Part shown: positions 1-7,663 of the stretch, in pieces
How positions within the stretch are numbered: position 1 is the first letter of the stretch
How the letters are laid out: each line of letters begins with the position of its first letter
Assembly (NCBI GenBank): GCA_963082975.1
Contig: OY720349.1
Span: 60,944,501-61,008,500, forward strand
From: Labia minor
Taxonomy: Eukaryota; Arthropoda; Insecta; Dermaptera; Spongiphoridae
DNA length: 64,000 nt
Direction of reading: 5' to 3'
Position numbers and translations under genes: made by a program
Notes under the pieces: model-generated
What the model was told of the DNA's origin: nothing
Seen by the model: only the letters and a program-made list of their open reading frames with translations
Databases searched by the model: none

Positions 1-207
1 AATAATAACAATCACATTAATAATAACGATAATAATACTAACTCTAGTCAATCTATCATAAATCCTGTTGTTAACAACGATCTTTCAGATAGGCTGCAAC
101 GAATCGAAGTAAATATGATCAAAATATTGAATGGCCTCCAAACCCACTCAGCTCAAATTAATAATATATCCCAAATATTAAATCTTTCACATTCAGACAC
201 GATCTAA
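1..207 (+). CDS. Element A ORF1, C-terminal end (partial)
   Basis: Frame 1 is open from the first base to a TAA at 205-207. The visible 68 residues begin with an Asn-rich low-complexity stretch and continue into a segment beginning NNDLSDRLQRIE with heptad-like hydrophobic spacing. It aligns with the C-terminal tail of the B ORF1 (NNVESRLQRME at about residues 486-496), which identifies it. The zinc knuckles and the rest of ORF1 are upstream of the window. The tail may be a short coiled coil used for ORF1 self-association; that is inference. Confidence 0.8.
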   Translation, partial: NNNNHINNNDNNTNSSQSIINPVVNNDLSDRLQRIEVNMIKILNGLQTHSAQINNISQILNLSHSDTI

Positions 208-209
208 AC

Positions 210-3200
210 TCTCACAATCTAAAAATTATTTCCTTAAATGTTAATTCCCTCATTTCAATTCAAAAAAAAACTGACCTCTTACAAATTATCTCAACTCACA
301 ATCCGGATATTCTCATCCTATGCGAGACTAAGCTTAATGTTAAGCACCTTCTTGTATTTCCCAACTATTCGGTCGTGAGAACTGATCGACCAGGTGACTC
401 ATTTGGAGGCGGAACCGCTATCTTAGTAAAAAAAAATATAAAATTCACGGAAATTACTAAATTTAAATTAGTCAACAAATCTCTTGAATCCACTATTATC
501 AAAATTAAACTTAATTCTACTGAAAATCTCTTTATAATATCAATATATAGTACAAATAGGAATAACAGTAATTTTATTAAAGAAATTAACACAATCTTTG
601 AATCACTAAATTTTTCGAATTATAAAAACTTCTTTATTATGGCAGGCGACTTTAATGCAAAACATCGTCTCTGGAATAATAAATTAAATGATTTTAGAGG
701 AAAAAGCCTTAGAAATTGGTTCACCGAAAACCAAATTAAATTCAGAATGAAATTCGTTTTTTCGGAATTTCCTTCGTATCCCAGATGCTCTTCATACCTG
801 GATTTAATATTCTTGGATTCGCGTCTCAATATTCTTAACTCATTGAATGAAAATCAACTACCCACTATTAACTTTGATAGTGATCATCTTGGCTTATTAG
901 CATTAATTAAAATAGATTTATCCCAACCCAAAAACTTTTTCATTGAGAAATTCAGTACTAAATTTAATTTCAATAAAACCAACTGGAATCATTTCCAAGA
1001 TCTTCTTAACAAAAATATTCCTCTGAACATATCCCAGACAAAAAATCTAAATAATGATGAAATAGATAGCTCAATAATTCTAATCGAAAACCATATACTG
1101 AAAGCTCTACACAAATCTACTCCGCCAATTAAATATCAAAATTCAGTTAATAAATATTTAAATAATAAAATTAAAAAATTAAATAAAGCAAAAAGCTTTC
1201 TCGTTTCACAAATAAATAGTTTCTATAGAAAAAACTTAAACATAAATTCCACTGAATTCAAAGAACTGAAACATCTACTTTCCCTTACGAGGCAAAAACT
1301 TTCCAAAGAATATTCGCTTGCAATAAACAAATATTGGAAAGACAAAATTGAAACTATTCCGTTAAATAACTCCCTCGAGACCTTCCCTAAAATAAATTCA
1401 TTATTTAGAAATAAAAATAAAAACTCTTTCCCCAATAAAATAGAAATTGACAAAAACAATTCCGATTTAATAAGAATGGCAAATATTAACATACATAAAC
1501 AAAACAAAAATTCATCTGGAAACTTTGAAATTTTTGACACAAAAGATAAACTTAACATAATAGCCTGCCATTTTTCTCTAACCCATAAACAAAACGAAGA
1601 CATGGGAAAACCAGGTCTCTCTAACATAATAAATTCCAAAATTAACCAACTCAAAGAAAAAATAGTAAGGGACGCTCATAACAACAAAACAATAACCACT
1701 TTCTCCCATAGCAATAAATCAACATTTCCTACCCAACACCAAGACCCATTCTTAACACAATTCAATGAAGTCAAAAATATTATTAGACATCTAAATAATA
1801 AAAAGTCGACAGGCCCGGACAAGATACCTAATTGTGCTTTAAAACGCCTGCCAAAGAAAATTATTAAAATATACACGATTATATTCAACAACGCACTTAA
1901 CAATGGCTACTTTCCTGAAAAATGGAAAAAAGCCAATGTAATTGCTATCCCTAAAAAAGGTAAAAACCCCTCCTCTATGTCAAACCTTCGTCCGATCAGC
2001 CTATTATCTAATGTAGGTAAAATCCTTGAAGTGTTGATAAACAAAAGACTGGTCTCCGCTATGGAAAGTTTAAATGTTCTCCCAGAATCACAATTCGGGT
2101 TTCGCTTTAAACATTCAACAGTACATGCTATTTCGAAACTCACCTCCGATATTTACTGGTCATTAAATAATAATGAAGTAGTTGCAGCTTGTCTGATCGA
2201 CGTGGAAAAGGCCTTTGATACTGTATGGCGTGAAGGTCTTATTTACAAAGGTCTTATTTACAAAATGTTAACAAAAGGTTTCGATGAAAACCTGATTAAA
2301 TTCATTTGGAATATGATCGAAGGAAGATCTTTCGTTACATTTAACAATGACACTGTGTCTTCTATTCAATGCCAAGTCACAAATGGTTTACAACAGGGTA
2401 CAATAAACTCGCCAGTATTATTCAACATATTTATTAGCGATATTCTCACTGCATATGGCCTGAACGAAACAAAGGGTAAATATGGAATTGCCTTCGCAGA
2501 CGATTTAATCGTCTATCTGTCGGGCACAAAGTCTAAACAACTACAACATGATCTTGAAATCTTAGTAGGCAAAATCTTTTCTTTTTATCATTCTTGGAAA
2601 TTAAAAATTAATATCAATAAATGTGAAACTATTCTATTTAGGCCCCTAATTGCTAGATGTAATCATAACACAAAATTAAATTGGAAAAAATTTCAAATTA
2701 AAATTAACGGACAAAATATTCCACACAAAAGCTTAGTCAGATACTTAGGAGTTTACTTAGACGAACGTCTTCTATTCAATAAACATGTCAAAAACCAATT
2801 AGATAAAGCTAGATCGGCTTTCATGGGATTAAAAAAGTTATTCTTCTGTCCTTATCTAGACCCAAAATTAAAAATTTTATGTTATAGCTTATTTGTTCGG
2901 CCAATAATTACATACGGATGTTGCATTTGGTTCAACCAAACAGCCTCAGTAATGGAATCAATAAGAAAATTTGAAAGGAGTTGCCTAAGAGCATGTCTGG
3001 GTAAATACAGATCCCCTGAATCAGATTACAAAAAATATTTTAGTAACGAAATAATATACAACTTTTCTAATTTAAACAGAATTGACATATTTATAATTAA
3101 ATTAATCCGCAATTACTTTAGTAAAATAATCAACATTCGAGAAAATAGCTTAATCTACGGGGCTTCATACCCTAACGATATGTACTTTAGACGAACCCTT

Positions 3201-3443
3201 ATTTCAGGCTTTATTCCACCTGAAGCATTCACCTATTTGGACGCAAATGGCTACATCCAGGACTCAAACAAAATTCCAATTATTTATCATATATTTAGGA
3301 AAAGTACTGACCGAAGCATAACTTACGATCCCTTCTTAGATGGAAAAGATCAATATAGATTCTGGCGTTTCAATATGGCAATCTCAAAAAGAGATAAGAG
3401 TGAGAATATCGCGAAAAAAAAATACTGGTGGATTGAAAATTAA
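210..3443 (+). CDS. Element A ORF2: endonuclease-reverse transcriptase, start codon not evident
   Basis: The protein would nick 5S DNA and reverse-transcribe the element RNA at the nick. The frame is open from 165 to a TAA at 3441-3443 and lies -1 relative to ORF1. Endonuclease motifs are ISLNVNSL (from about 228), the Glu of CETKL (about 324), GGGTAILV, GDFNAKH (about 646), SSYLDL and DSDHLGL (about 877). Reverse transcriptase motifs are STGPDKIPN, LRPISLL, ESQFGFR, CLIDVEKAFD (motif A), NGLQQGTINSPVLFN (motif B), FADD (motif C, about 2500) and VRYLGVYLDE. No RNase H domain is seen. No ATG lies in frame between 165 and the endonuclease core; a GTG at 375 would remove essential endonuclease residues, so I place the beginning just after the ORF1 stop. 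Start by reinitiation at a non-AUG codon, frameshifting, or loss by mutation are all possible. A 15-nt in-frame duplication at 2235-2264 adds five residues after motif A. Confidence 0.85.
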   Translation, partial: SHNLKIISLNVNSLISIQKKTDLLQIISTHNPDILILCETKLNVKHLLVFPNYSVVRTDRPGDSFGGGTAILVKKNIKFTEITKFKLVNKSLESTIIKIKLNSTENLFIISIYSTNRNNSNFIKEINTIFESLNFSNYKNFFIMAGDFNAKHRLWNNKLNDFRGKSLRNWFTENQIKFRMKFVFSEFPSYPRCSSYLDLIFLDSRLNILNSLNENQLPTINFDSDHLGLLALIKIDLSQPKNFFIEKFSTKFNFNKTNWNHFQDLLNKNIPLNISQTKNLNNDEIDSSIILIENHILKALHKSTPPIKYQNSVNKYLNNKIKKLNKAKSFLVSQINSFYRKNLNINSTEFKELKHLLSLTRQKLSKEYSLAINKYWKDKIETIPLNNSLETFPKINSLFRNKNKNSFPNKIEIDKNNSDLIRMANINIHKQNKNSSGNFEIFDTKDKLNIIACHFSLTHKQNEDMGKPGLSNIINSKINQLKEKIVRDAHNNKTITTFSHSNKSTFPTQHQDPFLTQFNEVKNIIRHLNNKKSTGPDKIPNCALKRLPKKIIKIYTIIFNNALNNGYFPEKWKKANVIAIPKKGKNPSSMSNLRPISLLSNVGKILEVLINKRLVSAMESLNVLPESQFGFRFKHSTVHAISKLTSDIYWSLNNNEVVAACLIDVEKAFDTVWREGLIYKGLIYKMLTKGFDENLIKFIWNMIEGRSFVTFNNDTVSSIQCQVTNGLQQGTINSPVLFNIFISDILTAYGLNETKGKYGIAFADDLIVYLSGTKSKQLQHDLEILVGKIFSFYHSWKLKININKCETILFRPLIARCNHNTKLNWKKFQIKINGQNIPHKSLVRYLGVYLDERLLFNKHVKNQLDKARSAFMGLKKLFFCPYLDPKLKILCYSLFVRPIITYGCCIWFNQTASVMESIRKFERSCLRACLGKYRSPESDYKKYFSNEIIYNFSNLNRIDIFIIKLIRNYFSKIINIRENSLIYGASYPNDMYFRRTLISGFIPPEAFTYLDANGYIQDSNKIPIIYHIFRKSTDRSITYDPFLDGKDQYRFWRFNMAISKRDKSENIAKKKYWWIEN
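2235..2264 (+). repeat. 15-bp in-frame tandem duplication in element A reverse transcriptase
   Basis: GGTCTTATTTACAAA occurs twice back to back (2235-2249 and 2250-2264), giving GLIYKGLIYK where all B elements have a single GLIYK. It lies just after motif A (AFDTVWRE). The perfect identity of the two halves suggests a recent slippage event. Confidence 0.95.
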
Positions 3444-3615
3444 TTGTAATTAGGGCTTTTCAATAAATTTATAATATAAGAATTTAATAGTGTATACTAA
3501 AGTGTAAAATATTGTAATAATTTATTAATTCTCTCAATCTTTCCACTCTTCCTATCCCACCCTTCATCTCCTTGCCTTCTGTAAATATATAAATCTTTCC
3601 CCTCTTGTAATGTTA

Positions 3616-3651
3616 TTTTTAGGTTTTTTCCCAAAGCCAGTTTCCTAAAAA
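3616..3651 (+). promoter_or_regulatory. Predicted RNA hairpin 1 in element A 3' UTR
   Basis: TTTTTAGG (3616-3623) is complementary to CCTAAAAA (3644-3651), with a 20-nt loop containing AAAGCCA. Element B has the same arrangement with TTTTCAGG and CCTGAAAA and also AAAGCCA in the loop, so one pair has changed from C-G to T-A on both sides. Recognition by the element's own reverse transcriptase is a plausible role (inference). Confidence 0.6.
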
Positions 3652-3887
3652 AAAAAATTATATATAATTAAAAAATTGTCATGTTTCTTTCATCTAATAA
3701 GATTGAAATGTACTTGCTTCTTTTGTAAATAATTTATTTGATTCTCTTTGAATAGTTATATAATTGGAATAAGTAAAATAAAAAAAATAATTATTAAATA
3801 ATTTATAAGTAATAAACATGATCATAACATTCTGTTAAATATGTTTTTTTTCTTACTTCTATTAACTCTTTGTTAATTGCATCACTT

Positions 3888-3909
3888 AATCCCACTGTGT
3901 TTAGGGATT
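3888..3909 (+). promoter_or_regulatory. Predicted RNA hairpin 2 in element A 3' UTR
   Basis: AATCCC (3888-3893) pairs with GGGATT (3904-3909) around a ten-base loop ACTGTGTTTA. Element B has AAATCCC and GGGATTT around AATGTGTTTG at the matching place, about 65-70 bp before the tail. The TGTGTTT loop core is shared. Confidence 0.6.
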
Positions 3910-3973
3910 TATATTTATATATTGTAAAATTTATGTATCTTTTTTTTTCTTTCTAATAAATCTAAAAAAAAAA

Positions 3974-4069
3974 GCACCGGTTCTCGTCTGATCACCGAAG
4001 TTAAGCAACATCGAGCGCGGTTAGTACTTGGATGGGTGACCGCTTGGGAACACCGCGTGCCGTTGCCCT
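3974..4069 (+). pseudogene. 5S rRNA 3' fragment (nt 25-120) downstream of element A
   Basis: Identical to nucleotides 25-120 of the intact genes and directly joined to the element A poly(A) tail. The first 24 nt are missing on this side. It retains the internal control region (box A, intermediate element, box C) and the downstream T-run terminators, but cannot give a normal 5S rRNA. Confidence 0.95.
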
Positions 4070-4920
4070 TAAATTCTATTTTTGTTTTTTGGTTTTCCTT
4101 TTCACATTTTGACTTTAAAATTTCATCCTATCTTTTTAATCAAGTCTCTTTATTATATTTCTATTTAATTCTAATATTATATTCATACAATTTGCAAATA
4201 ATGAATAAATAAAATTACTCACATTTTCAAAAAATAATTCATAACATTACATTTAGAAAACCTCGTTATTCATTTTATTAATTTGTAAATTACCTCTTCG
4301 ACATAATCAACATCTTTATATGAAAATGTACTGAATTCTTTTGAGCCTGTTGGTATTTTTCTTTTAAGAATACAAAAATAAAACTTTCCCTAACATTATA
4401 GGAAATAGGAAATACATTATAAATGAAACTATTCGAATATCTTTTTATTGATGTAACCAAACCCTCCCTCACTCACTCTGTTTTAGACAAAACACATTGA
4501 ATGAATGAAATAACAAGAAAATTTAACTATTTTATACTTTTATAATTGCAAACAAGAGTGGTTTCTATGGAAATATTATTAAGAATTGGAAAAAAAAAAA
4601 AAAAAAAAAAAAAAGAAAAATTATATCGCGAAAATAAATAAAAATATATACCCTAATAACTATTAAAATTCTTACCCATTGAACTTATCAAATGTCCATG
4701 TCATAAATTTTATTCTAAACAATACAGACAGCTCCCGTCTACCATTTGTCAAATTAGTTATTATTTTACATCCTACTTTCGAAAAAAATAAACAAAAAGG
4801 AAAAAAAAAATTCAAATAGCTATATTGCCTTTATTTTATGATTATTCTTTCTCTACCTCTCTTTGAGATGTCATAAATTGAAATTTGTTAAACAATAAAA
4901 CAACCAAACCACCACCACCA

Positions 4921-4936
4921 ATACGTATATACGTAT
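4921..4936. repeat. 16-bp perfect palindrome in the spacer
   Basis: ATACGTATATACGTAT is its own reverse complement and lies about 90 bp before the 5S start. It is retained unchanged in every spacer of the window. No function can be assigned. Confidence 0.7.
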
Positions 4937-4990
4937 ATATATTTGAAAATTGAACATTAATGTATCAATTTGTTCATTAATAATTGATTT

Positions 4991-4998
4991 TATTTAAT
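4991..4998 (+). promoter_or_regulatory. TATA-like box upstream of 5S (-33 to -26)
   Basis: TATTTAAT lies 26-33 bp before the 5S start, the usual place for the upstream TATA-like element of invertebrate 5S genes. It is present at the same offset before every 5S start in the window, including those split by elements. Confidence 0.6.
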
Positions 4999-5023
4999 AG
5001 ATGGAGAGTAATTTTAAATCAGT

Positions 5024-5143
5024 GGCAACGGCCATATCATGTTGAATGCACCGGTTCTCGTCTGATCACCGAAGTTAAGCAACATCGAGCGCGGTTAGTA
5101 CTTGGATGGGTGACCGCTTGGGAACACCGCGTGCCGTTGCCCT
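5024..5143 (+). rRNA. 5S ribosomal RNA, intact copy 1
   Basis: A 120-nt gene for the small RNA of the large ribosomal subunit, transcribed by RNA polymerase III. The ends GGCAACGGC (5024-5032) and GCCGTTGCC (5133-5141) form helix I. The conserved cores GGTTAGTACTTGGATGGGTG and CCGCTTGGGAACACCG are present. The internal promoter occupies about nucleotides 50-97. A TATA-like box precedes it and T runs follow it (5153-5157, 5159-5164). Nucleotides 25-39 are the sequence duplicated on element insertion. I saw no substitution between the intact copies or the corresponding fragments. Confidence 0.97.
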
Positions 5144-6097
5144 TAAATTCTATTTTTGTTTTTTGGTTTTCCTTTTCACATTTTGACTTTAAAATTTCAT
5201 CCTATCTTTTTAATCAAGTCTCTTTATTATATTTCTATTTAATTCTAATATTATATTCATACAATTTGCAAATAATGAATAAATAAAATTACTCACATTT
5301 TCAAAAAATAATTCATAACATTACATTTAGAAAACCTCGTTATTCATTTTATTAATTTGTAAATTACCTCTTCGACATAATCAACATCTTTATATGAAAA
5401 TGTACTGAATTCTTTTGAGCCTGTTGGTATTTTTCTTTTAAGAATACAAAAATAAAACTTTCCCTAACATTATAGGAAATAGGAAATACATTATAAATGA
5501 AACTATTCGAATATCTTTTTATTGATGTAACCAAACCCTCCCTCACTCACTCTGTTTTAGACAAAACACATTGAATGAATGAAATAACAAGAAGATTTAA
5601 CTATTTTATACTTTTATAATTGCAAACAAGAGTGGTTTCTATGGAAATATTATTAAGAATTGGAAAAAAAAAAAAAAAAAAAAAAAAAGAAAAATTATAT
5701 CGCGAAAATAAATAAAAATATATACCCTAATAACTATTAAAATTCTTACCCATTGAACTTATCAAATGTCCATGTCATAAATTTTATTCTAAACAATACA
5801 GACAGCTCCCGTCTACCATTTGTCAAATTAGTTATTATTTTACATCCTACTTTCGAAAAAAATAAACAAAAAGGAAAAAAAAAATTCAAATAGCTATATT
5901 GCCTTTATTTTATGATTATTCTTTCTCTACCTCTCTTTGAGATGTCATAAATTGAAATTTGTTAAACAATAAAACAACCAAACCACCACCACCAATACGT
6001 ATATACGTATATATATTTGAAAATTGAACATTAATGTATCAATTTGTTCATTAATAATTGATTTTATTTAATAGATGGAGAGTAATTTTAAATCAGT
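5144..6097 (+). other. 5S intergenic spacer S2
   Basis: Spacer of 954 bp with a 25-nt A run at 5664-5688. It differs from S1 by AGAAGATTT instead of AGAAAATTT (about 5588) while keeping GTTATT, GAGCCTG and ACATTTA. No gene is seen. Confidence 0.92.
5153..5164 (+). terminator. RNA polymerase III terminator (T5-G-T6)
   Basis: A run of five T and a run of six T separated by one G start ten bases after the mature 5S end. The same pair follows every 5S 3' end in the window at the same offset, whether the gene is intact or split. Confidence 0.85.
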
Positions 6098-6136
6098 GGC
6101 AACGGCCATATCATGTTGAATGCACCGGTTCTCGTC
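6098..6136 (+). pseudogene. 5S rRNA 5' fragment (nt 1-39), left flank of B1
   Basis: The first 39 nt of 5S, followed at 6137 by element sequence. Its last 15 bases (6122-6136) are repeated at 11482-11496 as the target-site duplication. Nucleotides 16-18 (6113-6115) are the ATG that opens ORF1 of the element. Confidence 0.96.
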
Positions 6137-7663
6137 AGTTCTAGTCGAGCATCGGTACAGTTAACATCTCCTTCCAGAGTGGAGACCCCGAGCCCGAACA
6201 ATAACCCGCCTACGGATCCCAAGCCCGGCCTACCTGCCAAGCCCTTGGGCCAGCCCTTAGAATTGCCTACGAGCAAAGCTAAAACTATCAGTGTGCAGAC
6301 TAAAGGTCTTTCGAACAAGAAAGCTTTTGAGTTATTAATTAACTCAAAAAGATCCTTAACGAAAGCTGATGTGAAACGTCTAAGTGTTAGAATGTCGACA
6401 GGCAAGAAAAATTCTTCGAGTGGGGTTACAAGTAACTCCAAAATGCAGGCTCTCGAAAACGAGAACAAAGAGTTAAGAAAAAAAATACAAGAATTGGAAG
6501 ATTTGATCAAAAACCAAATTTCAACAGCAACAGTTGAAATGGAAGAAGATAACGCCGAGATTAATAATTGGACGGAGGTCACAAGAAAAAGAAAAGCAGG
6601 TAAAGAATCTTTAGTGCCTCAATCCAATAAAAAGCTGCTGACCGGTGAAACAACAATAAATGAAAATCCTAAAAAAATCACTACTCCGCAGGTGGAAAAG
6701 ACCTCAGCAAAAGAGAAATGTCCACCAATATCAATCAACAACGATATCGCGGTCCAAGTGATACAGATTATGAAGACTTTTTCAAAACATTTTGAAATCA
6801 AACGAAGACCGGGTTCGAAAATGTCTAATATAATCACCCAATCAATGGATGATTATAAAAAAATAATTGCCAAACTAAGAGAAAGGAAGTATGAATTTTT
6901 TACATTTACTCCAAAATGTGAAAAATATCAGACATTTCTTCTCAAAGGGTTGGCTCTCGAAACGAGTGAAGAAATCGTGAAAGAAGAATTAGATATTCAC
7001 AAGAATATAAAATTCACCAAAATAGAGAGATTCGCAACAAAAAAATCCAAGGACGAAAAGAAAACTCTTCCCATGTTCTTAATCCAAATAAGCCCGGACA
7101 GCAAATTTAAAGACTTAAAAGAAATTAAAACCATATTTCATCAAAGGATTCACTGGGAAAACATAAAAAAACAACAAATGATGCAATGTTACAATTGCCA
7201 ACGCATGGGTCACTCATCTCACTCATGCAATATGGAATCAAGATGTGTTAAATGTAACACAAAACATGAAAAAGGTCAGTGCCAAATTACAATTTATACA
7301 GACAAATCAAAAATTTTCTGTGTCAATTGTAAAGAATACGGCCACCCGGCTTCATACAAGGGTTGTCCAGAAAAAAGAAAATTAATGGATAAAATAAAGA
7401 ACAAGAAGAATGAAGAAAAAGACAATAAAATAAATAGGGTGAACCGAATTACCAAGATGGTCAATCCAGGTATGTCATTCGCGGCAGCGGTGAATAATAA
7501 TAGTGTAAGTGATTCAAACAAAACATCAAATAGTGAAAGTGTTACAGTGCAAAGTGCTCCCCTTGAAAATAATGTTGAAAGCAGACTGCAAAGAATGGAA
7601 AATGCAATTCAACAACTTACAATCAGCATGCAAATAATTGCCAACTTACTACAACCTCAATGA
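6113..7663 (+). CDS. B1 ORF1: gag-like nucleic-acid-binding protein, start codon inside 5S rRNA
   Basis: A 516-aa protein expected to coat element RNA and help form the retrotransposition particle. The first eight residues (MLNAPVLV) are encoded by 5S nucleotides 16-39; element sequence begins at codon 9. The next in-frame ATG is codon 94, and a stop lies just upstream of the 5S gene, so the 5S ATG is the only start that includes the full frame. Features: Pro/Ser-rich segment (20-55), coiled coil (about 110-136), basic stretch after NNWTEV (151-162), PRE_C2HC-like region (about 262-345), zinc knuckles C359-C362-H367-C372, C378-C381-H385-C390 and C403-C406-H411-C418, a Lys-rich segment (422-445), and a C-terminal helix (486-512). 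The stop overlaps the ORF2 start as ATGA (7660-7663). The PRE_C2HC call is from pattern and neighbouring knuckles. Confidence 0.92.
   Translation: MLNAPVLVSSSRASVQLTSPSRVETPSPNNNPPTDPKPGLPAKPLGQPLELPTSKAKTISVQTKGLSNKKAFELLINSKRSLTKADVKRLSVRMSTGKKNSSSGVTSNSKMQALENENKELRKKIQELEDLIKNQISTATVEMEEDNAEINNWTEVTRKRKAGKESLVPQSNKKLLTGETTINENPKKITTPQVEKTSAKEKCPPISINNDIAVQVIQIMKTFSKHFEIKRRPGSKMSNIITQSMDDYKKIIAKLRERKYEFFTFTPKCEKYQTFLLKGLALETSEEIVKEELDIHKNIKFTKIERFATKKSKDEKKTLPMFLIQISPDSKFKDLKEIKTIFHQRIHWENIKKQQMMQCYNCQRMGHSSHSCNMESRCVKCNTKHEKGQCQITIYTDKSKIFCVNCKEYGHPASYKGCPEKRKLMDKIKNKKNEEKDNKINRVNRITKMVNPGMSFAAAVNNNSVSDSNKTSNSESVTVQSAPLENNVESRLQRMENAIQQLTISMQIIANLLQPQ

Larger units (their letters stand above)
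1..3973 (+). mobile_element. Element A: 5S-inserted non-LTR retrotransposon, 3' part only
   Basis: The window opens inside ORF1 of a non-LTR element, continues through ORF2 and a 530-bp 3' UTR, and ends with AATAAA (3955-3960), TCT and ten A residues. The next base is nucleotide 25 of a 5S gene, the same 3' junction used by all B elements. The proteins are homologous to those of B but substituted throughout, and codon choice and UTR differ strongly, so this is a separate family or an old lineage. Its 5' junction lies outside the window, so a target-site duplication cannot be confirmed. Confidence 0.93.
3444..3973 (+). other. Element A 3' UTR and poly(A) tail
   Basis: AT-rich noncoding tail with no open frame of note. 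It contains two inverted repeats matching those in the B 3' UTR (listed separately), an AATAAA at 3955-3960 and a terminal run of ten A residues abutting 5S sequence. The AATAAA is only three bases from the A run. Confidence 0.85.
4070..5023 (+). other. 5S intergenic spacer S1
   Basis: Noncoding AT-rich spacer of 954 bp. It holds T-run Pol III terminators just after the 5S end, a 25-nt A run (4590-4614), a short ACC repeat near 4908-4919, a 16-bp perfect palindrome ATACGTATATACGTAT (4921-4936) and a TATA-like box before the next gene. Diagnostic variants: ACATTTA near 4250, GAGCCTG at about 4343, AGAAAATTT at about 4514 and GTTATT at about 4757. Small conserved frames in the spacer copies look like a by-product of repeat homogenisation. 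Confidence 0.93.

Noticed and set aside
375-377. GTG at 375 as the real start of element A ORF2
   Set aside because: It would delete the N-terminal endonuclease motifs (ISLNVNSL, CETKL) that are still encoded in frame upstream, and GTG starts are not usual in animal mRNAs.
4290-4472. A 60-residue minus-strand frame in most spacers (MREGLVTSIKR...)
   Set aside because: It recurs only because the spacer is repeated; its composition is ordinary for translated AT-rich DNA, it has no recognisable domain, and it is broken at one end in the last spacer by the deletion. No sign of coding selection.
4590-4614. The A run in each spacer as the tail of an old retrotransposed insertion
   Set aside because: It is present in every spacer at the same place, followed by G and unique spacer sequence, without a visible target duplication or upstream element remnant; a simple A-run microsatellite of 22-28 nt is the plainer reading.
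4984-5286. A 100-residue plus-strand frame running across each intact 5S gene
   Set aside because: It consists of spacer and rRNA gene read in one frame; the 5S sequence is constrained as RNA, not as protein.
6088-6582. A 164-residue minus-strand frame opposite ORF1
   Set aside because: A shadow of the ORF1 coding bias; no domain or independent start context. Its recurrence in each B copy reflects the copy number of the element.
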